Source of the DNA: Chitinophaga sp. GbtcB8
Lineage (GTDB): Bacteria > Bacteroidota > Bacteroidia > Chitinophagales > Chitinophagaceae
DNA: 64,000 nt
Assembly (NCBI RefSeq): GCF_019091455.1
Contig: NZ_JAGXJN010000026.1
Span: forward strand, 1-64,000
Direction: 5' to 3'
Under the pieces are notes generated by a model. That model saw nothing but the letters and a program-made list of their open reading frames with translations, was not told the origin of the DNA and did no database searches. Within the stretch, counting starts at the first letter, position 1; each line of letters starts with the position of its first letter. Position numbers and translations under genes: made by a program. Shown in pieces: positions 18,574 to 27,072 of this stretch.

Positions 18574-19269
18574 ATGCACGACCCATTGAATTATGATACC
18601 CTCACCATACCGGAAGCCACCCGCCTGCAGCAAACGTTACGGGAACAATTACTGATACAGGAACGCGATTTTCCCATTAACATCATAGGCGGCGCCGACA
18701 TCTCCTTTAATAAATACAGCACTACCGTGTATGCGGGTATTGTGTTGCTTAGCTTCCCGGCCTTACAACCGGTAGGTTACAGCCTGGTAAAAAAAGAAGT
18801 GTTATTCCCATACGTACCCGGCTACCTGGCCTTCCGGGAGGTACCTGCTTTGCTGGAAGCCTGGCAGCAGCTGCCCCTGAAACCGGATGTGCTGGTGGCA
18901 GACGGGCATGGGATTGCACACCCGCGGCGTATGGGCATTGCAGCGCACTTTGGCACAGTAAGCGGACAGGCAACTTTGGGATGCGCCAAGAAAAAGCTAT
19001 TCGGCAAATATGTGGAGCCCGCATTGGAAAAGGGCGCCTATACGCCGCTGCTGGATAAAGAGGAAGTATTAGGCGTGGTATTACGTACCAAAACCGGTGT
19101 GCAGCCCGTGTTCATCTCCCCTGGTTATAAGCTGGATGTGCGCAGCAGCCTGGCTATCATCAGCCAGTGTACAGGGCGTTACCGTCTGCCGGAACCAACG
19201 AGGTATGCGCACAATGTCGTGAACAGGTTCAGGCTTGGGGAATTGGAGGAAGGGTATACGGAGGTGTAA
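18574..19269 (+). CDS. nfi: Endonuclease V (deoxyinosine 3' endonuclease)
   Basis: 231 residues. Nfi nicks the second phosphodiester bond 3' of deoxyinosine, starting repair of deaminated adenine. The catalytic acidic residues are visible in GGADISFNKY (Asp near 31), FREVPALLEAW (Glu near 90) and VADGHGIAHPRRMGIAAHFG (Asp near 110). The conserved TLGCAKKKLFGKY and LRTKTGVQPVFISPGYKLD segments follow. Length is normal for the family. It sits downstream of the H1-like gene in a probable two-gene unit linked to DNA maintenance. Confidence 0.93.
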   Translation: MHDPLNYDTLTIPEATRLQQTLREQLLIQERDFPINIIGGADISFNKYSTTVYAGIVLLSFPALQPVGYSLVKKEVLFPYVPGYLAFREVPALLEAWQQLPLKPDVLVADGHGIAHPRRMGIAAHFGTVSGQATLGCAKKKLFGKYVEPALEKGAYTPLLDKEEVLGVVLRTKTGVQPVFISPGYKLDVRSSLAIISQCTGRYRLPEPTRYAHNVVNRFRLGELEEGYTEV

Positions 19270-19592
19270 GAAATAATAATTAAGCATTGAATGCAGCGGA
19301 TGAATGATTTTGCCTGATGGTTATATGGTTTTTGTTGAAATTAGCTGCCAGAAAGGGTTTGGGCGATGAGGCGAATAGGTTTTGTTTGTGAAAAGGGTTG
19401 CTTAAACAAGCTATCAGGGGTTATAAGTATGGAGTAAAAAAGGCGGGCATATGTATGCTGGTTAAGGGAGAGTTAAAATTTAAATATTTTTTATATTAGA
19501 AGTTATTAGGAATCAATATATTTTATATCTTGTAGCAGCTTAGAGTACAAGCTCACACTATTCCTATTGATTTTAATAACTGACTATCTAAT
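19270..19592. other. 323-bp spacer upstream of the cytoskeletal operon
   Basis: No gene. TTGAATGCAGCGGATGAATG near 19297-19316 is a solo copy of the core seen inside the AAAGC elements (complement of CCGCTGCATTCA), so this is probably a decayed element. The last 120 bp are strongly AT-rich, with TATATTTTATATCTTG near 19518-19533 as a loose promoter candidate. A small inverted repeat AGCTT/AAGCT lies near 19538-19554, about 40 bp before the ATG. Confidence 0.5.
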
Positions 19593-20666
19593 ATGAAAGC
19601 GTCAACAATTAGCTTCCCAAGTGTTTTTGAAACTGCTTTTGGCAACACTGAAAATTCGTCACGCGATCTACTGAATGGTATTAAGGTAAAAAAGGATGAT
19701 ACCTGGTACATGGTAGGTAATCTTGCTAAACGTGGCGGCATTAACCCGGGCCGTATCACCAACGCGGCGCCGCTGGAAGTTGATTATGATATTTTGTTCA
19801 AAGCAGCTATGGTAAACATTGCTGATAAGGTGCAGCAGCCTATGTCCATTACAATGGGCTTCCCCTTCTCTACTTACAACATTTACAAACAGGTGGCAGA
19901 GCAGTACTTAAGCAAGCGCCATTTCCTGATAGAATACGATACACAAACCTTTAACACCAAAGGCGCGGTAAAAAAAGCCATGCTGGATGTGGAGAAGTAT
20001 GAGATCATCCCGGAAATTGTGGGGGGCATTATTGGGTTAAAGAAAACCATTGGCGATCCTAACCTGGACAATTTCATTGCCGTGAGCTTTGGTTTTGGTA
20101 CCATTGAAGGCGGTATGGCTACAGGTGATGGTTTGATAAACCGTACCTGCTTCAGCTCCCATGGTATTAAATATGCCATTAACAACCTTTCCCGCGAGCT
20201 GAATCAAAAGTACTACCTGGATATGAAGAATGAGCACCAGCTGGATGATGCGTTCATGAAAGGCTCCATCTTCACTAACCGTAAAAGAATTGACCTGAAA
20301 GAGGCACGTAAAGGCGTGCTGACCCAATATTACCGGGAAGTAGTATCCCCTTTGATGCGTCAGTATTTTACTGACCTTGATTTTGAGCAGTGCAGTAAAA
20401 TTTACCTGATGGGTGGTGGTGCACATTACCGTGAATTAACGGATGCTTTTGTAGAGGAATTCCGGGATTTTATACCTGTGGAAGTTGCGCCTTCCCCGGA
20501 AAACCTGATGAGCATTGGCTACCTGTATAATTCACTCCGCATCTCTGACAATAAACCGCAGCGAAGCGTAGGGGTTGACCTGGGAAATGCTTCATCAATC
20601 ATTTCTATTTTTGACGAGGAAAAAGTAAATTTATCAGGCAGCGCAACTGCAAGTGCAATTAACTAA
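19593..20666 (+). CDS. Actin-like ATPase (ParM/StbA superfamily) with apparently circularly permuted motif order
   Basis: 357 residues. Actin-fold segments are clear, but their order is unusual. The chain begins MKASTISFPSVFET, the strand that normally follows the phosphate-1 hairpin, then TWYMVGNLAKRGG (38-49). Next come a phosphate-2-like segment FIAVSFGFGTIEGGMAT (161-177, with Ser and Glu replacing the usual Asp residues), the adenosine loop IYLMGGGAHYRELTDAF (270-286) and ENLMSIGYLYNSL. After this normal C-terminus comes RSVGVDLGNASSIISIFDEE (324-343), which looks like a phosphate-1 hairpin (compare MreB/DnaK GIDLGTxN). A TGA stop four codons upstream of the ATG rules out a missed N-terminal copy. 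The stop overlaps the bactofilin start (TAATG), so both are translated from one mRNA. It probably forms filaments; the role is unknown. Confidence 0.8.
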   Translation: MKASTISFPSVFETAFGNTENSSRDLLNGIKVKKDDTWYMVGNLAKRGGINPGRITNAAPLEVDYDILFKAAMVNIADKVQQPMSITMGFPFSTYNIYKQVAEQYLSKRHFLIEYDTQTFNTKGAVKKAMLDVEKYEIIPEIVGGIIGLKKTIGDPNLDNFIAVSFGFGTIEGGMATGDGLINRTCFSSHGIKYAINNLSRELNQKYYLDMKNEHQLDDAFMKGSIFTNRKRIDLKEARKGVLTQYYREVVSPLMRQYFTDLDFEQCSKIYLMGGGAHYRELTDAFVEEFRDFIPVEVAPSPENLMSIGYLYNSLRISDNKPQRSVGVDLGNASSIISIFDEEKVNLSGSATASAIN

Positions 20667-21127
20667 TGTCTACAATTACAGATCGTTTATGGAGCGCCTT
20701 CTCAAAAGGCCGATTTTTATTGCCACGGCAGGTGGTGGTACAGGGCTCTATTGAAGCCACTATCCCCGGCCGTATTGATGGCAACGTAAAAGGCGATGTG
20801 AAAACGGAAGGTATGCTGGTCATTGGCCCGGAAGGCAGCGTAAGAGGTAATGTGTATGCCACTGACCTGGTTACTTATGGTAAGATTTACGGTGATATTT
20901 ATATCAGCAACAAAGCGGTGGTCAGCAACGAAGCTTATGTAAAAGGCGACGTGAATGCCGTGGTGCTGGAAGTAAAGGAAGGCGCCGTAATTGAAGGGGC
21001 CATACGCAAGAACATTTCCGCCAGGCATGAACCAGATCCGCTGAAACCTGCAGATGCAGAAGCAGATACCCCGGAAGTGGAAAAAGTGGTGAAACCACCG
21101 GAGGAAGAAAGAGCAAGCTGGTTTTAA
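20666..21127 (+). CDS. Bactofilin (polymer-forming cytoskeletal protein)
   Basis: 153 residues. The central domain (about 25-115) has the right-handed beta-helix periodicity of bactofilins: VVVQGSIEATIPGRIDGNVK, GMLVIGPEGSVRGNVYATDL, KIYGDIYISNKAVVSNEAYV, VLEVKEGAVIEGAI. It is flanked by a short basic N-terminus (DRLWSAFSKGRFLLPR) and a charged Pro/Glu tail ending ASWF. Bactofilins self-assemble without nucleotide and scaffold wall or polarity proteins. The ATG overlaps the stop of the actin-like gene by one base, so translational coupling and joint function are likely. Confidence 0.92.
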   Translation: MSTITDRLWSAFSKGRFLLPRQVVVQGSIEATIPGRIDGNVKGDVKTEGMLVIGPEGSVRGNVYATDLVTYGKIYGDIYISNKAVVSNEAYVKGDVNAVVLEVKEGAVIEGAIRKNISARHEPDPLKPADAEADTPEVEKVVKPPEEERASWF

Positions 21128-21204
21128 TTAATTACGAATTGGGTAGTGGAATTTGGAGAGTGTATGTGAGATAAAGAAGTAATTAGAGTGACATAAAATA
21201 TTAG

Positions 21205-21240
21205 AAATGGATCAATCTTAGATTGGTCCATTTTGTTTTA
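21205..21240 (+). terminator. Rho-independent terminator of the actin-bactofilin operon
   Basis: AAATGGATCAATC and GATTGGTCCATTT form a 13-bp stem with one mismatch around a TTA loop, followed by TTTGTTTTA. It lies 78 bp after the bactofilin stop; an AATTACGAATTGGG fragment of the word-repeat type separates them. This closes the two-gene transcription unit. Confidence 0.85.
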
Positions 21241-21333
21241 GGGGTAGTTTGTCGTGATCTCCCCCTTTAATGTCGTGATCGGGTGCTGTTTATGTTGGTG
21301 CAGGAGATTAGTTTTGTGATATAATCACTGATA

Positions 21334-21714
21334 ATGGCAAACACTATGAAAAACGCGCCGGCGGAAAGCATTGATGCATATATTGCTGCGTTCCCGGCTG
21401 ATGTTCAGAAGGTGCTTGAAGAGATCCGTGTTACGGTGCAAAAGGCCGCGCCGGATGCGGAAGAAACTATAAAGTATGCGATGCCTACATTTACCCTGCA
21501 TGGTAACCTGCTGCATTTTGCGGCGTTCAAAAAGCATATCGGGTTTTACCCGGTACCACAGGGGAATGCGGCTTTTGATGATGAGCTGTCAAAGTATAAA
21601 CAGGGAAAAGGATCTGTGCAGTTTCCGCTGGATAAACCAATGCCCTTAGCCCTGATCACCCGGCTGGTAAAATTCCTGGTAAAAAGGAACCTGGAAAAAG
21701 CGAAGCAGAAATAA
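21334..21714 (+). CDS. DUF1801 (YdhG-like) protein
   Basis: 126 residues. The DUF1801 features are IDAYIAAFPADVQKVLEEIR, then APDAEETIKYAMPTFTLHG and the FKKHIGFYPVP segment, ending in a basic helix (KRNLEKAKQK). Homologues include Bacillus Fra/YdhG, a frataxin-like iron chaperone, but most members are uncharacterised. A cytosolic single-domain protein, alone on the plus strand. Confidence 0.88.
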   Translation: MANTMKNAPAESIDAYIAAFPADVQKVLEEIRVTVQKAAPDAEETIKYAMPTFTLHGNLLHFAAFKKHIGFYPVPQGNAAFDDELSKYKQGKGSVQFPLDKPMPLALITRLVKFLVKRNLEKAKQK

Positions 21715-21748
21715 ATGCGGCTACAGTGTAAAACAGCCCCTACGGATC

Positions 21749-22633
21749 TTACTTAAACCGCTCTATTAATGCAGCAGCCACTGCTTCCGGCGCTTCACGG
21801 GGCTGAAAGTGGCCTACTCCTTCCAACACTACACGGTGAAAGCTATTGGAGAAATATTCCTCTACATTGTCAAAACCTGCAGGATCATCGCAGTTATCTG
21901 CTGCGCCTATAATTACCAGCGCAGGCTGATCCAGCTTTTCAATGGATAACATTTTATGCTGCAGGTAATCATAACGGGGATCTGTAGCTTCCTTATTAGT
22001 AAAGCGGCTGCGGTAACCGTTCAGTGTAATGGCTGTCCAGTCGGGGTTTTTAAAGCTCTCTGCCGTTTGCTGGAACTCCTGCTCCTCATACCAGCCGGCG
22101 GGGCTCCAGGTATCCCACTGGATCTTTGCAAAGCCAATAGGATCCTTTTTCACTGCTGCGGCGCCGGCATCCACACACATAAACCATTGATACCAGAACT
22201 GGCGTGCCTGCGGGAACGGTGGTACGGCAAATTCTCCGTGCGGCTGAAAGGTTAATGCCATTACGGCCAGGCTTTTTACCCGTTGGGGAAACAATGCGGC
22301 CAGCAAATAAGCGGCACGTCCGCCCCAGTCGTGGCCGGCTACGTAAAACTCATTGATCTGTAATACATCTGCCAGGTCAATTACGTCCTGTGCCAGCGCA
22401 AAACCACGTCCATCGCGGGTGCTGCTGGCAGCCAGGAAATGGGTGGGGCCAAAACCGCGCAGGTAAGGCGTAATGGTACGCAGGCCTGCCTGGTGTAATA
22501 TGGGGGCTACCTTTTGCCAGCCGCGCACGTCGTCCGGCCAGCCATGTAATAAAAATACAACGGGACCGTCAGGAGGTCCTTCATCCAGGTAAGCGATTTC
22601 CAGCAGTTCTGTTTTTGCAGTGAGCAGGCTCAT
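21749..22633 (-). CDS. Alpha/beta hydrolase, epoxide-hydrolase-like
   Basis: 294 residues. The oxyanion segment VVFLLHGWPDD is near residue 30, and the nucleophile elbow VAGHDWGGRAAYLLA (Asp in the GHDWGG context typical of epoxide hydrolases and haloalkane dehalogenases) is near 105. The late catalytic acid and His are in PALVIIGAADNCDDPAG and VGHFQPREAPEAV. The Asp nucleophile argues for epoxide hydrolase rather than esterase. It lies downstream of and on the same strand as the mannan genes, but with a 41-bp gap and no evident link to that pathway. Confidence 0.85.
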   Translation of the reverse strand: MSLLTAKTELLEIAYLDEGPPDGPVVFLLHGWPDDVRGWQKVAPILHQAGLRTITPYLRGFGPTHFLAASSTRDGRGFALAQDVIDLADVLQINEFYVAGHDWGGRAAYLLAALFPQRVKSLAVMALTFQPHGEFAVPPFPQARQFWYQWFMCVDAGAAAVKKDPIGFAKIQWDTWSPAGWYEEQEFQQTAESFKNPDWTAITLNGYRSRFTNKEATDPRYDYLQHKMLSIEKLDQPALVIIGAADNCDDPAGFDNVEEYFSNSFHRVVLEGVGHFQPREAPEAVAAALIERFK

Positions 22634-22674
22634 AAACGTGTTTTACGTTCTGCAACAATTAACAGGCCACATTA

Positions 22675-23877
22675 CTACTCCTTCAGCTCATCCACTCTCC
22701 GCATTACCTCCATACATGCGCGGCTGTTATGGTACGGGCATTTCCAGAACCCGGCTTTATCCTGGTGGGGCATCACCTGCAGGTTAGCCGTTACGCCCCA
22801 ATACCACTCCCCTTCCTTTTTATCCAGGATGTATTTTTTTATAAACTCCCAGCTGTTCAGGGAATGCTGCAGATAGCTCTGCTGCCCGCTTTGCTCATAG
22901 GCCTGTAAAAAGCCAACCATGGCCTCTGCCTGCACCCACCAGTGTTTATCCGCATCGGTATGCTGTGTGGCCGGCTCATATTCATTCTTCAAACCGCCAT
23001 TGGCATCCAGCCCTTCTGCGGCTGCATTGGCCAGGGCCATGCTTACGGCTTTTACCTGCTGGGTAAGCTCGCTGTCATTTAAAAGAGCTGCTGCTTCCGG
23101 CAGCAGCCAGGCAGCTTCTATATCGTGTCCATAGGAAAAAACGGTGGATGGGTGCTGCCAGTTCGCATCAAAGAACAGGATCTGATGATGCGTTTGTGCA
23201 TTCACGATATGATCAATGAACACTTTTATAAGATAGTACAGCTGCGTGCGCAGGCCGGCATCCGGCCATACGCGGTATAAATTCGTGTAGGCTTCCAGCA
23301 CGTGCAGATGGGTGTTCATGGTTTTATCTGCATTGGCATCCTTGTTACTGAGCCTTGTATCGGAAATGCGCTGCCACTCCTGCGAGAAAGCATCTATATA
23401 TCCTTTACGCTGCGGGTCAAAGCTGTAACGTTCCAGCAGGCGGTAAATATCAATGGCCCAATCTAATGCTGCCTGCTCTTTTGTGTGATGGTAGTATTCA
23501 CTGAGTGCGTAAATGCTGAAGGCCTGTCCGTACACCTGTTTGCGGGTATCCAGCGGTTTACCGTCAGCAGCTACGGACCAGTAGGTGCCGCCATGTGCTG
23601 TATCGCGAAAATGCTGCTGCAGGTAATCATAGGCGCGTTTGGCCAATGATAACCATTCTTTGTTCTGATCAAAACCATAGGCGGCTGAGAAGGTCCACAG
23701 GATGCGGCTATTCAGCACTGCACCTTTAGGTGCATTAGGCTGTACTTCGTTGGCATTATTGAGGGCGCCGTAAAAGCCGCCCTGCTGCTCATCTACAGTA
23801 TGCTTTTGCCAGTAATGCAGAATGTTGTACAGCTCCTGTTTTACTTCCTCACGGTAACGAGTAAGCGGCGTTTGCAT
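22675..23877 (-). CDS. AGE-family mannobiose/cellobiose 2-epimerase
   Basis: 400 residues from MQTPLTRYREEVKQEL; the ATG at 23949 would add residues encoded inside the upstream gene. An (alpha/alpha)6-barrel enzyme: WTFSAAYGFDQNKEWLSLAK, then the catalytic His in SYGHDIEAAWLLPEA and the second in FWKCPYHNSRACMEVMRR. These are closest to cellobiose 2-epimerases rather than GlcNAc 2-epimerases. In the mannan route it converts mannobiose to mannosyl-glucose. It overlaps the GH130 gene by 29 bp, consistent with coupled translation. Confidence 0.88.
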   Translation of the reverse strand: MQTPLTRYREEVKQELYNILHYWQKHTVDEQQGGFYGALNNANEVQPNAPKGAVLNSRILWTFSAAYGFDQNKEWLSLAKRAYDYLQQHFRDTAHGGTYWSVAADGKPLDTRKQVYGQAFSIYALSEYYHHTKEQAALDWAIDIYRLLERYSFDPQRKGYIDAFSQEWQRISDTRLSNKDANADKTMNTHLHVLEAYTNLYRVWPDAGLRTQLYYLIKVFIDHIVNAQTHHQILFFDANWQHPSTVFSYGHDIEAAWLLPEAAALLNDSELTQQVKAVSMALANAAAEGLDANGGLKNEYEPATQHTDADKHWWVQAEAMVGFLQAYEQSGQQSYLQHSLNSWEFIKKYILDKKEGEWYWGVTANLQVMPHQDKAGFWKCPYHNSRACMEVMRRVDELKE

Positions 23878-25051
23878 GTGCCAGGTATTGTTTATTGGTG
23901 TTAATGATCTGGTGAATGGTGTGTACGGTTTTTGCCGAACGGCCGCCATCAGCGGGCGTATGTACTACATAATCCAGCAGCTGTTCAATGGTGGTAACGG
24001 CGACGTGCATACGCGTATCGGATGATCCGTAATACATAAATACTTTTCCGTCATCATCAGCAATCCACCCGTTGGAGAATACTACGTTAGATACATCGCC
24101 TACGCGCTCCTCCCCTTCCGGCGCCAGGAAATAACCGGTGGGCTTGTGGGTGATGCGCGTCAGATCATGCAGGTCTGTGAGGAACATGTATAACACGTAA
24201 CGCAGTCCTGCCGCAGTATTGCGCACCCCATGCGCCAGGTGCAGCCAGCCCTGTTTGGTTTTAATGGGCGCGGGCCCCAGGCCGTTCTTTACTTCATATA
24301 CGGTGTGGTAGGCTTTTCCATCCAGGATGCTTTCTGCTGTTATTACGGCATGGGTAATATCCTTACACAATCCAAATCCAATGCCACCGCCGGTACCGGC
24401 GTTTATAAAACCATCCTGCGGGCGGGTGTAGAATGCGTACTGGCCCTGCACAAATTCAGGGTGCAGCACTACATTGCGCTGCTGGGGCGAGGGTGTTTCC
24501 AGGTCTGGCAGGCGCTCCCAGGTTTGCAGGTCTTTGGTGCGGGTTATACCGCATTTTGCCAATGCTGCAGACTGGTCGTAGGCGGGTGCTGCGGGATCGC
24601 GGCGCTCTGTGCAGAACAGGCCGTAAACATAACCATCTTCATGGGTGGTGAGGCGTATGTCGTAGATATTAATATCGGGATCGTCTGTTTCAGGGATCAC
24701 TGCGGGGTATTCCCAGAAGCGGAAGTTATCCACGCCATTATCGCTTTCCGCTATAGCAAAAAATGATTTGCGGTCCACTCCTTCCACACGGGCCATCATC
24801 AGGTATTTATCCTTCCATTTAATAGCGCCGGCGTTAAAGGTGCCGTTGATGCCAAAACGTTCCATCAGGAATGGGTTGGTGGATGGGTTCAGATCGTACC
24901 GCCAGTACAGTGGTGCGTGGGCGCCGGTGAGCACGGGATAGCGGTAACGCTGGAAGATGCCGTTACCGGGTGTAAGCGGTTCATTTGGCCGGGCCAGCAG
25001 GGCCTCATGCTGTGTTTTAAGTTGAGAGAGTCTTTCAGAAAAAAAGTTCAT
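23849..25051 (-). CDS. GH130 4-O-beta-mannosyl-glucose phosphorylase
   Basis: 400 residues from MNFFSERLSQLKTQHEALL. ATGs at 25102 and 25150 are in frame but extend beyond the usual family N-terminus. Five-bladed propeller signatures are NGTFNAGAIKWKDKYLMMAR, the catalytic Asp region INIYDIRLTTHEDGYVYGLF, and PIKTKQGWLHLAHGVR. It phosphorolyses mannosyl-glucose to mannose 1-phosphate and glucose in the cytosol. It lies between the symporter and the epimerase, the order known from Bacteroides mannan loci. Confidence 0.9.
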   Translation of the reverse strand: MNFFSERLSQLKTQHEALLARPNEPLTPGNGIFQRYRYPVLTGAHAPLYWRYDLNPSTNPFLMERFGINGTFNAGAIKWKDKYLMMARVEGVDRKSFFAIAESDNGVDNFRFWEYPAVIPETDDPDINIYDIRLTTHEDGYVYGLFCTERRDPAAPAYDQSAALAKCGITRTKDLQTWERLPDLETPSPQQRNVVLHPEFVQGQYAFYTRPQDGFINAGTGGGIGFGLCKDITHAVITAESILDGKAYHTVYEVKNGLGPAPIKTKQGWLHLAHGVRNTAAGLRYVLYMFLTDLHDLTRITHKPTGYFLAPEGEERVGDVSNVVFSNGWIADDDGKVFMYYGSSDTRMHVAVTTIEQLLDYVVHTPADGGRSAKTVHTIHQIINTNKQYLAHANAAYSLP

Positions 25052-25085
25052 AACGTAATAATTAAGTGAAGGGTGTGCTTCACGG

Positions 25086-26918
25086 TTAAATGTTTTGCTC
25101 ATCCAGGTGCTTCCACCAGGTTTTTCTAAGCGTAATACATACAATAACAAGTATAATAACGGTTACGGCTAATGGAAGCCGCATAGAGAGTACTGCATAA
25201 ATGGGTAATAGTGTAAGGCAGATCTGCGCGGTAATACCCAGCAGCACATTGAACATATCCGTACCAAAACGTTTGTTGGGCCTGAACCCGGGATCATCCG
25301 CCATTACCTGCGCCTGTACCGGGCCCCAGAACCCCCAGGGTTTTACGGTGCGGTAAAAATGTTTCAGGGTATCCATATCCGTTGCAGGGGCTGCGTAAGT
25401 ACCCAGGATACAGCCTGCTACAGAAATGAGGAAGATAAGCGGAAAATAATACAGCCCCAGGGTATGGGGGAACAGCTGCGGAAAAATGAGCGCAGGCACA
25501 ATACCGGCCAGCATGCCCCAGAAAAAACCGCTGCCGTTAAAGCGCCACCAATGCCACTTTAATACATTGGCTGCTACATAACCGCCATAAAGTGCAGATA
25601 CGATCCATTGCAGAATGCTGTTCACATCCCGTGCAAACAATCCCAGCACAATACTTACCAGCGTTACCAGTATACCGGACAGGTAGTTCATAGCAGTGAT
25701 GCTGCGGTTAGCTGCATTGGGCTGCAGGTATTTCAGGTAAATATCATTTACGATATAGGCCTGCGCTGCATTCAGCGTACCGGCAAAGGTACCCATAAAG
25801 GCTGCCAGCAAACCCGCCAGCAGCAAGCCGGTGAGGCCTACGGGCACAAAATTGGAAATAGCGGAAGGCAGGATCTTTTCAAAGTCAATGCCCTGGGGTG
25901 TGCTTAAATTCAGCTGGTTGTAATACAACAGGGCCAGCACGGCAAAACCAATGATCATGGCATAACGTACCGGTATCAGCACCACGGATACAATGCCGCT
26001 CATCATGGAGGCTTCTTTGGGCGAGCGGGTGGAAAGGATCTTCTGCATATCGTAATTAGGCGCAGGACCGGCCAGGCTGGCCAGGATACCTTTGAACACC
26101 ATCATCATAAAGAAGATACCAAAGAGGGAGAAACCATCGCTTTTAATTTTTTCATTCACTTCTCTTATCTGTTGGCTCCAGTCCAGCTGCAGGCGCCAGT
26201 TAAAGAACGGTGTGTGCCAGCCGTCCGGTACGGGCAGCTGCCTGCCGGCCAGGTTGCGGTAAGCAATAATGGCAATGGTTACTGCTGCCACGCTCATGAT
26301 CAGGTACTTCAGCACATCGGCCCATACTACGCTGGTCATGCCGCCCATTACGGCATAGAACACGGCAAAGAGCGTGAACACAATTCCATAAAAATGCGGT
26401 ACGTACTGCGCGCTGACCGTAAAGGGTACATAAGGCTGCACTACCTGCCAGGGCACAAAGATCTCCACAAATTTGCCCAGGCCAATAAAACCATAGGCCA
26501 GGAATCCCAGGCAGCTGATGAGCGCAAAGATCACCACAATAGTATGTGACAGCGAGGTGCCCCTGCCCTTTCCAAAACGGGTGCTGATCCACTCTGCGCC
26601 GGTGGTAACATTAGAGCGGCGCAGCCAGGCAGAGAGGTACACCATCATAAATACCTGGTTAAAGGAGGGCCATAACCAGGGGAACCAGATGCTTTTTAAA
26701 CCGTATACAAAGGCCAGGGTCACCATCCACATGGTGCCTGAAATGTCGAACATATCGGAGGCATTGGAGAGGCCCAGCAGGTACCAGGGCAGTGATTTGC
26801 CGCCCAGCATGTAGGCATCCTTGCTGGCTTTGGCGCGCTTTTTCAATATAACGCCAATGGCTATAGTGGCCAGCAGGTATACGAGGATGATGATCAGGTC
26901 AATAGTGGCGAGTTTCAT
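25086..26918 (-). CDS. Sodium:solute symporter (SSS family), probable mannobiose importer
   Basis: 610 residues with about 14 hydrophobic helices. DLIIILVYLLATIAIGVILK is the first, and MLGGKSLPWYLLGLSNASD carries the sodium-binding region of the SSS fold. AFMGTFAGTLNAAQAYIVND is the conserved transporter core around helices 8-9. The length is long for the family, owing to an extra helix pair and a cytosolic segment near 520-560. Placed between GH26 and GH130 in the same orientation, it most likely brings mannobiose across the inner membrane using sodium; the substrate is inferred from context. Confidence 0.88.
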   Translation of the reverse strand: MKLATIDLIIILVYLLATIAIGVILKKRAKASKDAYMLGGKSLPWYLLGLSNASDMFDISGTMWMVTLAFVYGLKSIWFPWLWPSFNQVFMMVYLSAWLRRSNVTTGAEWISTRFGKGRGTSLSHTIVVIFALISCLGFLAYGFIGLGKFVEIFVPWQVVQPYVPFTVSAQYVPHFYGIVFTLFAVFYAVMGGMTSVVWADVLKYLIMSVAAVTIAIIAYRNLAGRQLPVPDGWHTPFFNWRLQLDWSQQIREVNEKIKSDGFSLFGIFFMMMVFKGILASLAGPAPNYDMQKILSTRSPKEASMMSGIVSVVLIPVRYAMIIGFAVLALLYYNQLNLSTPQGIDFEKILPSAISNFVPVGLTGLLLAGLLAAFMGTFAGTLNAAQAYIVNDIYLKYLQPNAANRSITAMNYLSGILVTLVSIVLGLFARDVNSILQWIVSALYGGYVAANVLKWHWWRFNGSGFFWGMLAGIVPALIFPQLFPHTLGLYYFPLIFLISVAGCILGTYAAPATDMDTLKHFYRTVKPWGFWGPVQAQVMADDPGFRPNKRFGTDMFNVLLGITAQICLTLLPIYAVLSMRLPLAVTVIILVIVCITLRKTWWKHLDEQNI

Positions 26919-26930
26919 TTGGTTTTTTTA

Positions 26931-27072
26931 TGAGCGGAAAGCAGAAAGCATAAAGCAAAAAGGGATTGGCGCGAAGGAATGGCGTTTGCCGAACCCTAGC
27001 TTTTTGCTTTGGGCTTTATGCTTTCAGCTTTAAGTTCCGGGCTTTCTGCTTTATCCTTTATGCTTTTTGCTT
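26931..27072. repeat. AAAGC-class palindromic element D, overlapping the GH26 3' end
   Basis: Left arm GAGCGGAAAGCAGAAAGCAT (26932-26951) and right arms GCTTTTTGCTTTGGGCTTTA and GGGCTTTCTGCTTTATCCTT (27000-27058). The centre has GGATTGGCGCGAAGGAATGG. Its right arm lies inside the GH26 coding region on the other strand, encodes the last 20-odd residues of that protein and supplies its stop codon. Confidence 0.78.
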
